From Amia ocellicauda (taxonomy: Eukaryota; Chordata; Actinopteri; Amiiformes; Amiidae), in NCBI RefSeq assembly GCF_036373705.1, contig NC_089863.1, forward strand, positions 8,097,357-8,161,356: DNA of 64,000 nucleotides, in the 5' to 3' direction. The position numbers were made by a program, and so were the translations under genes. Below are positions 1 to 11,245 of this stretch, piece by piece (the stretch's first letter is position 1; each line of letters begins with the position of its first letter). Under the pieces are notes generated by a model. That model saw nothing but the letters and a program-made list of their open reading frames with translations. It searched no databases and was not told the origin of the DNA.

Positions 1-1175
1 ATAAAGACATAAGAGCAGAGTGCATGGTTCAACATTAAACTGTTTATTTGAAAGTGAAAATCTATAATAATGTAAGTTACATTTTTGATGCAGTGCTTGA
101 CCACTTTCTAGAATCCTAGCTACATCAATATGTACCATTCATGGCCAGCTCTTCAACCATAGTTTGTTAAATTTGGTCTGTCTATATTTATTTGCTCTGT
201 TGTATAGTTCTTCCGATGATGCATACGTTTTGTTTGGGGCGTGAAAGCAGAAAAGAAACGAGTGTGTGCCTCCCTATTCCACCTTGCACACTGAGTCCGT
301 AATTGTCGTACCGCAGTGATACATTCATTTTGTAATCAAAATGAGTTCGTTACAAATGACAGTGACCAATGAAACATGAGAGGAAGATTGATGGATGGAA
401 AAGCCTATCTTCTGTGTGTCTAACCATGAAGAACAATATAGACAGACAACACATGTGTCACATGACAGGGTTACAAATCAGGAAACTGGGAGAATTTACC
501 AATGCAAGTAACGGGGACTATTGTAATTAGTGCAGTATATAAGACAATCTAATTGAAATTGTTTTTTGTTTTATTATAATGACTAAGTAACCCATCAAAA
601 TTCCAGGGGTTGCCGAGTCCGCCCTTTTACTTTTCAGTGGGGGCTGTCGGCCCCAAGGCCTTCAGTATCTCCACTCAGTAGGACATTTCTGGCAGCGCCC
701 CAAAGGTAGCCTCCCAAGGGCCATTTAACATTTATCCTTACTTTAGTCATCATCCTCAGTCGTCTGCTGTTGAAGTATAGCTGCAGCATTCCTGCCACAT
801 TTCGGTCTTTTAGACGTTGAGCGCAGATTTTGTCATATATATTTAGGCACTGGTCACAAGAAGATGATGTTGTGTATAATCCACTTAAACTTGGTGGCCA
901 GCTAAATATAAAATTTACATGCATCAACAAATTAATAGATGAATAATAATACAAAAATCTAATAAAAAACACCAAACCAAAAATTATTTTTCTGTGGAAA
1001 ATGGCTTTATAGGAACCTTATAATTAGAATTATAGTTATAATTAATTTTGAATGAAAACAAGCACTTGTGCTTTCTCAGAGGACAAGGGCTTGCAGGGCT
1101 TTATGTCGGAACTGCTCTCTTCATCAATGATGGTTACATATAAGACGCCTTTATTGCTTGTTTGTGACTTTTCAG
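1..1175. other. No exon identified upstream of CARD 1
   Basis: No coding exon could be supported. An initiating exon of the first gene may lie here, but I found no ATG exon with a convincing phase-1 donor. Confidence 0.5.
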
Positions 1176-1442
1176 ATGAGGTCCTGTCCGATAGCCAGCA
1201 CCTGTTCATTTACGGGGTGACGGATGCTGTGATTAACGGGCTGCTTCAGGACCTGCAGCAAGCCGGGGAGCTCAGTTCAGACAAGACCGAAGATTGCAAG
1301 ACAGGCGGCACGTTGTCTGTAGCGGCCAAGCTTAGTGCCACCGTGCTGAAAAAGGGGAGGACCACAGCAAGTAAATTCCTGTCCAGTCTCCAACACAGGG
1401 ATCACATACTCTATACAACGTTGTTGCTTCATTCAGCACCAG
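1176..1442 (+). CDS. Exon coding CARD 1
   Basis: Phase-1 exon after TTTTCAG, ending CACCAG before GTAAAA. It encodes about 88 residues with the CARD pattern: hydrophobic helix 1 (ITDGL-type, here VINGLLQDLQQAGEL), then AAKLSATVLKKG, ASKFLSSLQHRD and LYTTLLLH. These match the consensus of ASC and caspase-1-type CARDs (LLDDLL..gvls, A..L.d.v.kKG..A...F...L..rD..L...L). The middle segment (SSDKTEDCKTGG) is shorter on hydrophobic residues than in CARD 2, so the two are well diverged and do not look like a recent duplication. Confidence 0.7.
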
Positions 1443-4400
1443 GTAAAACGATTGTCGTTTTCTTGTCAATTTTATGTGTTTCAGTCATGTCAAATGTCAC
1501 GATGTTAGAGTCCAGTTGATAAGGCTTAATTGCAACATGGTGATGCATAGACATATTGTTACAGACATTGTTACTTGCTTACCATTTTTGTCCCAGTGAG
1601 CTTTGCTGTATTTATTAGGGACTGCGTTGCCATCTTTAAATGCAAGTAGAAGATATTTATCTGTCTTATTTTTTTCCAGGTTTAATTAGTGTAAAACTAA
1701 TGTCCACTGAAGAACAGGCAGGATGCAATGTTGACAAGTCACATTTAACTGCGGGTAAGTCAGCAAGTCATCCTTGTGAATTAGTCTCATTAATATTTGA
1801 TTAAGCATTTTAGTAAATACAAATAGAGGTAGACTTACTTCAACTCAATTCGTCGACTGTACGAAATTGTTGTAAATCCATCTGCATATATTACAGTTAA
1901 ATAGTTTTTATGGTATGTTACTGTAAATTGCCCAGATTTCTAGGACACCCATACTGTAGTAAGGAAGCAGCATTTGGCAGCCTTGTTATGTGGAGATCCT
2001 GTTATTTTCCATGTATATATAGATAGATTGTGGCCAGTGGAAAACTCAACAAACAATTGTGCTGAAATAATTACTGGGCTGAATGGTATTTTAGGAATTT
2101 GGAGCATGATTACACTATAGAAAAATGTATGTGAAATGTCCAGTAAGTTACTGGCCGCCAGAGTTGCAACCAATGATTATTTTATTCACTGAAGAGACAT
2201 CTGTCACATTTAGATTTCCCTTGGTAAAGTCTTAATTGGGAAAAGATTTCTGATTGCAAGCTGTTAAAAATTAATAATTATAATTACATCTACTTGAATT
2301 GAGCTTTCCAGTCACATCATGACATTATACATCAATATGTGTTTCAAGGTCATTTGGAACAGAACGCTCCAAAGGCAGGGAAGAACTGTGATCAGAATCT
2401 CAAACTTGTTGCTTTGGAAAGCACATGCTGATATATATTAGTATTCACAGAAGACCATCACTTTTCATGAAAACGATCTACCTCTTCCTTTATAAAAACC
2501 TGTTTGTCTTTATTTGTAGATATGACCCTATTGGAGAACCATGTGTCATTTATACAGAACGCGACTGATGAAGTGATTGACCAGCTGCTTCAAGACCTGC
2601 AGGATGCAGGAGAGCTCAGAGAAGAGGACGTGAGGGCGGTGAAGCGACGGAGTGACACCAAGTCCAGAGCTTTCCGCCTCGTAGACACAGTCCTGCACAA
2701 GCAGAGTCCTGCAGCGTTCACATTCCTCTCCAAACTCAGACACAGAGATCGAGCCCTCCACGCAACTCTGCAGCTGCATTCAATAGCAGGTGATCAGCTT
2801 TTATTCCATTCATATTAACTAAGTTATAGTTTATATATATATAAGTATCACATTATATGTATAGATATATGCATACTGTATACATTGAGTAGATTTCTTT
2901 GACAGATTATTTCACTTCTTACAATGTATTAATTGCTATAAATATAAGAACATATATTATCTACAGGTGCCTAGATTTTCCTCCCCTGACATCCCTGAAG
3001 TGTTGTGCTGAAGTGCTGAGAGCTACAACATAGCCACGCTCACCACCTGTACCTTCTCACAGCTTGGTGTCGTACATCCTGTTGGGAGCTAAACTTCAGA
3101 TTCAGTGAAAGTCTTTTTGCTGTTACAGATTCCCTGTCTGAAGGTATTTCATCTGAAGGAAATACACAGAAGGTAAGTGTTATTTTTTTCTCTCTCTGTA
3201 TTGTTATTGTATTGGTAGTGTATTGTTGCTTGAGCACGTCACTGAGTTGGTGCTTGACTAGGGGTATGTGAATTAACTCTATAGGTGATCTCTCCCTCAT
3301 AACCCCCCTCTTCATGACTAACTCCATTAGTAATACTTTGGTGAAAAGTGCAAAGTGAAAAAAAAAAAAGGTGGCAAAACTAAATAAAAATGGTGCAGAA
3401 ATTTTTAAAGATGTAGTAAAATAAAAAGATTGTGCATGTTCTAAAATGTCCGCCGGAAGTGAAAATGGATGCCAGAAGTGACATACAGGAAACATGTCTA
3501 TGACAGGACACCATAGATCTATATAACTAATTTAATTTAGTTGGTGGTAAAAAAAAATATTTTTAATTTTACCACCTCTTTTCAATTTCTCCACCTTTTT
3601 TACTTTACCACCTCTATAAATTGTGCCACCTTTTTAAATATTACAACCTTTTTTAAATTTCAGACTAACAAGTTTCATAGCACGAAGTTGTGACAGGAGT
3701 GAATAATATGGAATAATAACAATATAAATAAATCGGTACTAAAGCTCTGTATATACAAATGTAATGTAGTAAAATTATTATTAGTAGTAGAAGTGGTGTA
3801 ACGATTAGAATAATAAGGGGAAATCAAATAATATATGGTATTAGGGCCATGATGGGAAATCCCAGTACAGCATGGCAATGCAGAGAGAATCGAAGCACTG
3901 ACAGGGAGGCGGAGTCTGACCGTTAGTTTAAAAGAATGGAATGTGTGGAAACCCTGACCGCTGATTGGATATGCAAATTAAATCTCATTGCTGATTGGCT
4001 TACAGCCTTGGAATGCCTGTGCGTGTGAATGGAATTTTGTGGTTTTCAGTCTATCATAAATCAATAATTAATCGATCATAGCGATAAAAATGGCACTCAC
4101 ATAAAACTAGGTATAATAATGAAGCACTGTATTAAGTTTGTTATATGTAGGGTAAGAACTGTAGGAAGAGTTAGTGTTAGGACAAATAGAAATATAATAA
4201 TAAAGATTTTGTAAGAGAACAAGACTCTGCATGTTTTCACATGCAGACTAATTAAAAGGATGCTAATGGGTTACTGTGCACTGTGGAATGGAAACAGTGA
4301 TTGTAAGAAATTGTAATAAAACTACTTTAAAATGTAACAATTACCTTAACATACCGTCCTTGATATGGCAGGAGAAATATATGCTTTAAATCCTGTCTCC

Positions 4401-7400
4401 TATTCAGGTAATAGAAAATGCAGTATTATTTACACCGGAAATACAACTCCATGACAGAAAGGAAAATTACAGGTAACTTTTGTAATATAAGTGTGTTGAT
4501 CTACCTACTTTTAACAGATGTGTATCCAAATAAAGCTTTAAATAGACTTTGACGAGAATATGATAAACTGTCGAAACACACATACACACTTTCTCTCGGC
4601 ACATCCCTGATTGTGCTGTGATTATTCCGTGTCTGACTGTATAGGTGGCTGAGTCAGTCTGCAGGTCGGTTCCAGTGCAGTGTCACTGGCCTGGTGTTTG
4701 AAATGTCATCAGCCGGGGAGGTGCTCTACTGGACAACCCTTTGGGACATGAGTCTTCTGACCGGCACTGGTCGGCAGCCTGCGGGACCCCTGTTCGATAT
4801 CCGCTGCCCCCAGGGGACGATAAAAGAACTATGGTTGCCACACTGTGAGATATTCTCTGGTGAGTTCACAGACTTCACAGTCAATCACATCCTTATTGGT
4901 CACAGATGTGTGATGATCATTGTAGAGCTCGCCAACCATCTTGACTATTTGATATCTCTTCTTAACCAACAAATGGTAGCCAGTACAGTTTTCCTAAGGA
5001 GAAGTAGCTCTCATGGGCTTAATTCCTGGGCAGCATAGTCCATAGGATCCAATGTCTAGAGCAGGGGTCAGCAACATAAATTATTCAAAGAGACATTTTC
5101 TAATTTCTGATCAATAAAACCGCATCTAAGGAGGTCCAATGCCCATTTGAATGACAGAATAATAGTTAAAGAAACAGACCAAAGCCTGAGGAGGAGGGAA
5201 ATGTAGATTTTACTCAATTGTAATTGGAGGGCATTAGCTACAATTTAATGTATTATTATTATTTTATTTTTTTTGGTTTGAATTGCACCATTTGTAGTAT
5301 TTTGCTATTTAATACTATAAGTGCCAAGCTCTTTGCCAAATTTGGGTGTTAAATTTGTAATTACTCTGCATTTCTGAATGCAATTCACATGACAGTGAAC
5401 AAAATGTCACGGCTATGACCAGATGCCGTTCTGCCTGCTCATGCTAGACTGTGATTTTAGTTTTTTCGTTTTTTGTATAGTTTGTATCATGTGTTTTACA
5501 TCAACCGTTCTGGCAGTCAAAGCATATGACCGGGAGTTCACCTCTGTCATCATCACTGCTGTATATATCCCTCCCCAAGCGAACACTGATATTGCACAGA
5601 GTTGCATGAGGAGCTAAACTGGTAACAGACTGCACACCAGGACGCAGCCCTCATCATGGCTGGGGACTTTAACAGGGTGAATCATTTGCATTGCCCTGTA
5701 TTTATGTATACACTTGATTTTAGATTTGATTTATACTTGATTGTTTGTATTTATCTGTCTGTGTGGAGTTTGCATGTTCTCCCCGTGTCCACATGGCTTT
5801 TCTCCTAGCACTCAGGTTTCTTCCCACCATCCAAAGACAAAGACATGTGGGTTAGGTTAATTGGCTTCTCTAAATTGCCCTGTATGTGGCTCTGTGTGTG
5901 TGTGTTGCCCAGCGATGGACTGGCGTCCCGTCCTGGGTGTATTCCTGCTTTGCACCCTATGACTGCCGGGATTGGCTCCGGCTTCCCCGTGACCCTCACC
6001 AGGATAAGTGGTTTCGAAAATGGATGGATGGATGGATGGATGTTTGTATTTATTTCTTCATATATTTATTGTAATTTGAATTTTATATTCATATAATCTT
6101 TCCTACTCTGGAGTGGACCTGCATGAGCGGCCCCAGGCGGGTGTGGGGATACTCACAAGTCCCAGGCTGGGTGCTGCACAGTTGGAGTTTGTCCCTGTAG
6201 ACGAGAGGGTCGCCTCGATGAGGCTTTGTGTCTCAGAGAGGAAAAATTTGACTGTTGTCTGTGCTTATGTGCCGAACAGCAGTTCAGAGTATTCGGCCTT
6301 CTTGGAGAAGGTGAGTATGGTGCTTGATAGCGATGCTCACATCTCGGTCTCCAGAGTCGATTGAGTGGTACCGGCTGGCCAAAAGGAATACAGCAGTACA
6401 GGTCACCAAAGCGAAAGCTAGGGTATGGGAGGAGTTTGGAAAGGCCATGGAAAATGACTACTGGACAGCTTTAAATTTGTTCTGGCAAACCATTCGGTGC
6501 CATAGGAGGGGAAAGCGGGACGGCGCCCAAGTTGTTCTCAGCAAGGGTGGGGAAACACTGTCCACTACTGGGGAGATCGTTGAGAGGTGGAAGAAACACT
6601 TTGAGGAACTCCTCAATCCGGTGGACACGCCCTCCTTGCAGGACGCAGTGCTGGATAGCTCCAGCGAGATTGGACCTATCGCTGTAGCTGAGGTTGATTC
6701 GGCGGTCGAGGGCCTCCGCGGCGGTAAAGCTGCAGGGGTAGATGTTGAAAGCGCTGGACAGTGGCGGCGTGGCTAACGCACCTCTTCAATGTTGCGTGGA
6801 AGGCGGGTACAGTTCCTCTGGATTGGTAAACTGGGGTGGTGGTCTCCATCTTCGAGAAAGGGGACCAGAGAGTGTGTTCCAACTATAGAGGGCTCACACT
6901 CCTCAGCCTCCCTGGTAAAGCCTATGCCAGAGTGCTGGAGAGGAGACTTCATCCGTTATTTGAACCTCGGATTCAAGAGGAACAATGTGGATTCCGTCCG
7001 GGTAGTGGAACGGACCTGCTCTTTATCCTTTCACAGACATTTGAGGAGGCATGGGAGTATGCTAATCCAGTCTACATGTATTTTGTAGACTTGGAGAAGG
7101 CATTCGACCTTGTTCGTCGGGATGTCTTGTGAGAGGTGTTGTGGGAGTATGGGGTGCCGGGGCCGCTTATGTTTGCCATCCGGTCCTTTTATTCTCACAG
7201 TGAGAGTTGTGTCCGTATTCTTGGTGTTAAGTCGAAAATGTTCAAGGTAGGTGTTGGACTCCGCCAAGGGTGCGTCTTGTCCCCACTCCTGTTTGTGATT
7301 TTCATAGACAGGATATCAAGGCGCAGCCGAGGTATGGAGAGTATCCAGTTTGGGGGCTTGGAGGTGGCATCATTGCTGTTTGCAGATAATGTTGTGCTTC

Positions 7401-10400
7401 TTGCCCCATCCAACTGTGATCTCCGACACGCACTCAAGCGGTTCGCTGCCGAGTGTGAAGTGGTTGGGATGGGAATCAGCACGTCCAAGTCTGAGGTCAG
7501 GGTTCTCTCGCAGAAAATAGTGGATTGCTCGCTCGAAGTTAGGGGGGAGCAGCTGCCCTTAGTGGAGGAGTACCTCAGGGTCTTGTTCACGAGTGATGGA
7601 AAGGGGGAGCGTGAGATTGACATGCAGATCGCTGCAGCGTCTGCAGTATTGCTGTATCAGTCTGTGGTGGTGAAGCGGGAGTCCTCAGACAAGGCTCGCA
7701 GTTTACATGTCAATCTACCTCCCCATCCACACCTATGGTCATGAACGTTGGGTAATGACCGAAAGGACGAGATCGTGGGTACAAGCGGCGGAAATTAGGT
7801 TTCTCCACAGGGTTGCTGGAGCTCAGTAATCTGGGAGAGTCGCTACTTCTCCGGATCAAGAGGAACCAGTTGAGGTGGTTCAGGGATCTGGTAAGGATGC
7901 CCCCTGGGAGGCTGACTGTGCAGCTTTACCAGGCACGCCCCACTGGGCGGAGACCGCGAGGCCGACCCAGGACACGCTGGAGGGATTATATCTCACGGCT
8001 GGCCTGGGAACGCCTGGGAATCCCCCAGGAGGAGCTGGAATCTGTCACTAGGGAAAGGGAGGTCTGGTCCGCCCTGCTTAGTATGCTGCCACTGTGACCC
8101 TCACCCATGGAACTGCCAGTGGGTTTATAGAGGATTACTAAATAGATAACAACCAACTAAGATATCTCATGATCTTATTCCATCTCTTGTCTTTCCAGAC
8201 ACCTGTGATTTTCTGGCTGTGGCCCATGTGACCGGGGACAATGTGGAGGTGTTGCAGCCCCTGGAGGTGACGGAGACTCATGTGCGGGTCTCCATCCTCG
8301 GCCTCTCCCTCTTGGGCCTCATTATGAGCTGGATATCCCCCACTGTGCATGGGCAAGTGCTGCTGTTCCTCCGGCCAGGGGGCGGCTCACGTCTACAACA
8401 GAAGCTGAACGTGTTTCTCCTGCCTAGGAATGTGCTGCTAAGCCAGGTCTTCACTAGAGTTCCTCTCCATTTTTCGGTCTCTATTTAAATCCAGGGTTCA
8501 GCACAAGATAATGTACAGTGTCCGGCATTTCCACTGTTCATACATAGCATCTGGGTTTATCTGATACCGTTGCATATATTCATCAGCAACGGCTGTGAAA
8601 CAGAAACCTCCATCAGCTGAGTACTATATTTTTACACGTTTTCTTATTCTTTTAAAAAGCCTATCGCCCTCTCTTATCCTGCATTCCTCAGGTGAAAGAA
8701 CAACAGGAGGGCAGTGTCTATATCCAGATAAGTGCAAAGTGTATTCTGGAAAAGGGGAAAGAGTACGGCTTGTCATGTGACCTACAGGAGGGATATGAAA
8801 TCCAGCCTGAGGTAAAGTCGACAGTTGAAACGCAGGTCATGTTTCCATTTGCGATGTAGACGGCACTGGGCAGCACGCTGTCGCACTCGGCTACAGTGAT
8901 TCTGCCAAAGACTACTTTTCAGTCAGTGCAGCTGCTACAGAACAAGTCTGAACATTAGCCGAGCTAATTTTCTTGAGCAGCCTTCTTTCTGTCTTTCAGT
9001 GTGAAACCTTCGACTACGATTATGACCCGAATTTTCACCCCACTTTTGAAGTGTTTCTGGACTCCAAGGAGACGAACTTGAAATTAAAGCTGCTGAACCT
9101 TAGTGCAGCCAACCGAGAGGTGTGGTCACGCAAAGTGCAGCTGACAGGTAACAATATTCATTAGTATTAAGTGTACTTTTATACAAAAACAATTTTAGCT
9201 CAATCAAAGTAACTCAAACATCAGTTTATTGTATTTTCAGTCCAGTCTTTTGTAGCAATTGAACTATTTTGAATGCATTTTTATGAGGGGTGCTCTGTTG
9301 TGAGCTCTGATTGTATCAATGTGGTTGTTCCTGTGATTAATAAGCATCTGTACATTAATGCTGTAAAATGACTTGATGGGGATCTAACTGCAGTCCGCAA
9401 CACCAATATGACGTTGAGGATCGCTGAATGATAATGTAGTCTACTTAATAAAAAACCTCTCTCTCTAAATGCACTGCTCTAACAATTTGCTTTCTCGCAT
9501 GTGGCTGTAGAGTGGAGCCAGACTGGACCTATTAGCTCAGCCTCCTCAGAACCAGTCGACAAGCCAGGACCCAGTTATGGTGATGAAGGGGACTGTGTGC
9601 CCAGGGCCAGTCAGGGTAAGTATCCCACTGAGACTAACAGCACTAAGTGCCTCCCAGCCTCGTCCAGGGGATGGAGGGTGGAGGTGGGTGGGGGGGACTG
9701 CCTTTTTTGTTTCTACCGAGCTCTCAGTGGCTGTTTAAATAACCCTCCTGTGTCAGCATAGGAAGCATTAATTAGAAGGGTATAATATTGAACACAGATC
9801 TACCAGTACTATTCTGTAGCTCATTATTATTATAATAACTTAAGGAATTCCAGTTACAATTTATATGCCAATTATTTTTGGTAGTTTAAAATATCCTAAC
9901 CAGCAGAGTCATGTTATGATTTTCAGCATATTTCTACATTTAATAAATAGAAAAAACTAATCAGCACCTTTGGCAAATGCATTTAACTTACTCGGTGCTG
10001 TTTCCCCCCCATCATTCATATCATATATGAAATGGGATTTTTCTTTCAATTTACAGTTGTATTGGTTCAACATAATAATAATGCTATAATCTGTTGTAAT
10101 GTCAAGTTGTTTGGTTTCCCCTGGTGTACAATAAGTCCTCAATATATATATTTCTTAGCAGGCATGAGGGTTTAAAAGAGGTTGGTCATTGATTTAGCCT
10201 AGAGAAACCTGTAAAGATCAGGTGTGATTGAAGAGAGTAAAGTGTGTAAACATGTGGCAGCCACTCCATTAATTTCTGTCTTTTGTAAAGCAAGACAGAG
10301 ATCTGACCAGCTCCTTCTTCTCCAAAGTCAGACTGATTATATTAATAGACTGTCTATGTGATCAACCAATGCAACATGCCTGAATTAATGGGGTTTCATT

Positions 10401-10777
10401 TCAGTTTTCAAACTCTTGACACTATTCTACCTGTTGGAACTATTATGCTTATAATATATATTGCTCATGAAGACCATGCAGAAAAAAATGTTTATAATTA
10501 TGGTTTCTTTTTTTCAGGATTGGGAACTCAAAGAGACTGGACATTTGCTTTGTCTAATATAATAGATGAGCTGAAAGAAATGGAGTATAAACGAATGCTG
10601 ATGTTTCTCAATGATTTACCTACAGTTAAAAAGGAAAAAGATAGAGCTGAAATGCCTGCAGTGATCATTTCTCACTATGGTTTAGAGAAGTCAGTGACTG
10701 TCATTCAGGAAGTATTGAAGAAAATACCCAGAAATGATGACAAGATGCTCAATCTCCTGAAGCCCTTTGCACTGTGA
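1176..10777 (+). CDS. CARD-CARD-FIIND-PYD gene (NLRP1/CARD8-related)
   Basis: Ten exons read from splice sites and domain similarity: 1176-1442, 1680-1754, 2520-2789, 3129-3172, 4658-4859, 8199-8446, 8692-8811, 9000-9147, 9511-9615 and 10518-10777 (ends TGA). All have AG/GT borders and their phases agree (mostly phase 1; phase 0 at the starts of exons 5, 7 and 8). Order of domains: CARD, short linker, CARD, linker, FIIND (ZU5 then UPA), acidic linker, PYD. No NACHT or LRR is seen. FIIND proteins such as NLRP1 and CARD8 self-cleave, and the freed UPA-CARD piece nucleates caspase-1 filaments; here the piece would carry a PYD. The initiating exon was not found: exon 1176 needs one base from an upstream exon, which may lie in 1-1175 or before the window. 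AATAAA occurs at 11562. The gene model is inference without transcript data; exons 5-8 as FIIND are the most secure part. Confidence 0.78.
1680..1754 (+). CDS. Small phase-1 linker exon between the CARDs
   Basis: A 75-base segment sits between TTTTTTTCCAG and GGTAAGT, is open in the frame set by the flanking exons, and begins and ends in phase 1. It encodes about 25 residues around KLMSTEEQAG, a polar linker with no domain. It is included because its borders and phase fit both neighbours exactly; it could be skipped in some transcripts because removal keeps the frame. Confidence 0.5.
2520..2789 (+). CDS. Exon coding CARD 2
   Basis: A 270-base phase-1 exon after TTTGTAG, ending ATAGCAG before GTGATC. 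The 90 residues show a fuller CARD match than CARD 1: DEVIDQLLQDLQDAGELREE, then RAFRLVDTVLHKQSPAA, FTFLSKLRHRDRAL and HATLQLH. Charged residues at the helix 1 and helix 4 faces are retained, as expected of a CARD able to form homotypic contacts. Whether it binds CARD 1, a caspase or ASC cannot be told from sequence. Confidence 0.75.
4658..9147 (+). CDS. FIIND (ZU5-UPA) exons of the CARD-FIIND-PYD gene
   Basis: Four exons. The first (4658-4859) gives RFQCSVTGLVFEM, GEVLYWTTLWD, AGPLFDIRCPQG and LWLPHCEI, the hallmark blocks at the start of FIIND. The second (8199-8446) gives DFLAVAHVTGDNVEVLQPLE, TETHVRVSILGLSLLG and LNVFLLPRNVLLSQ, spanning the ZU5-UPA border. The third (8692-8811) has VYIQISAKCILEKGKEYGLS, and the fourth (9000-9147) has HPTFEVFLDSKE and VWSRKVQLT, both UPA. 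The catalytic His has a candidate in VAHV. The scissile Ser has a candidate in GLS, where Leu replaces the usual Phe before it. Total about 240 residues, normal for a FIIND. Confidence 0.85.
5395..5690 (+). mobile_element. LINE endonuclease fragment
   Basis: In one frame SVIITAVYIPPQANTDIA, and after a frame break a segment close to AHQDAALIMAGDFNR. These are APE-type endonuclease blocks of non-LTR retrotransposons (AGDFN motif). It is a short, broken, sense-oriented fragment inside the large FIIND intron. Confidence 0.7.
5757..6050 (+). repeat. LINE/SINE 3'-tail repeat with GATG microsatellite
   Basis: Contains TTTGCATGTTCTCCCCGTG, AATTGCCCTGTATGTGGCTC, GATGGACTGGCGTCCCGTCC and GGATAAGTGGTTTCGAAAATGG followed by a GGAT repeat. 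This is a very common fish dispersed repeat that resembles the 3' end of a LINE. A shorter diverged relative ends near 61340. I do not assign a family name. Confidence 0.75.
6100..8150 (+). mobile_element. Degenerate non-LTR retrotransposon (endonuclease and RT)
   Basis: Successive reading frames give an endonuclease remnant (NLTVVCAYVPNSSSEYS), then after a deletion a reverse-transcriptase region: VCSNYRGLTLLSLPGKAYAR, EEQCGFRPGSGT, YFVDLEKAFD, VGLRQGCVLSPLLF and SLLFADN (the usual ADD box altered). The C-terminal tail follows (TGRRPRGRPRTRWRDYISRL). There are several stops and frameshifts and about half of the endonuclease is missing, so it is dead. The type is a common fish LINE of the RTE/jockey-like group; the exact clade is uncertain. 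It is sense-oriented within the FIIND intron. Confidence 0.85.
9511..9615 (+). CDS. Phase-1 linker exon between FIIND and PYD
   Basis: It lies between GGCTGTAG and GGTAAGT, 105 bases, phase 1 at both ends, and encodes about 35 polar residues (SSASSEPVDKPGPSYGDEGD and neighbours). It has no domain. It would act as a flexible tether between the UPA and the PYD. Because it is symmetric in phase it can be skipped without changing frame. Confidence 0.6.
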
Positions 10778-10850
10778 TCACACCAAGTGCTACCGCAGGC
10801 TGGATACAATAACAAAAACATTAGGTGTAGAAAAGCAAAGAGCTGGACAC
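9735..10850 (+). repeat. Duplicated PYD cassette, copy 1 (no Tc1)
   Basis: Intron sequence from about 9735 through the PYD exon to about 10850 is colinear with 50350-52315. Anchors include CCTCCTGTGTCAGCATAGG (9745 and 50363), AGTTTAAAATATCCTAACCA, GCAGGCATGAGGGT (10158 and 50804), and a stretch after the stop codon ending in AAGCAAAGAGCTGG. Copy 1 lacks the Tc1 insertion present in the other two, so it shows the empty target site near 10453-10463. Confidence 0.85.
10518..10777 (+). CDS. Terminal exon coding a PYD (copy 1)
   Basis: Begins after TTTTTTTCAG in phase 1 and ends at TGA. It encodes about 86 residues with pyrin-domain features: [20 protein letters not shown] for helices 1-2, [13 protein letters not shown] for helices 3-4, and [14 protein letters not shown] before the last helix. 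The HYG and IPRND blocks are typical PYD landmarks. The chain stops right after the domain (LLKPFAL), so the PYD is C-terminal, opposite to its place in NLRPs, ASC and pyrin. Nearly the same exon ends the SPRY gene at 51981-52243. Confidence 0.8.
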
Positions 10851-11029
10851 TGCATTGTTCCTCTAGTTAACTGTGGGGTTGCTCACTGTGTATGGCAGAT
10901 TGTGTCTGGGGACACTGGGCAGAGATGAAATACATCGTGGTTGTTGAGAGTGGGGTGGGCAGGGAACAGAGACCCAAAATAACCAACACTGTACACTGGA
11001 TCCATTACCCACTGATAAGCAGCAGGGAA

Positions 11030-11245
11030 TAGTGGTCAGGGCTGTGGACTCCTGAGCAAAGGGTTATGGGTACAATTGCAGGTGGGGGGACGCTGCTGTT
11101 GTACCCGTGAGCAAGGCATTGAACCAAGATTGCTCCAGCAAAAACTCAGTTGTAAAAGTTAATAATTTATGTAAAAAATATATAATCTAGTGTAACAATT
11201 GTAAGTCACCCCAGTTAAGGGCATCTGCTAAGAAATATAGACACT
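11030..11245 (+). repeat. tRNA-type SINE remnant
   Basis: Has AGTGGTCAGGGCTGTGGACTC (A-box-like head), a decayed B box, then GAGCAAGGCATTGAACC and GGGCATCTGCTAAGAAAT. It aligns in order with the better preserved SINE at 42490-42690. Confidence 0.65.

Noticed and set aside
634-975. 113-codon minus-strand frame
   Set aside because: No domain, no splice context, low-complexity start.
1176-2789. CARDs as a recent tandem duplication
   Set aside because: Their sequences differ at most positions and the introns show no similarity.
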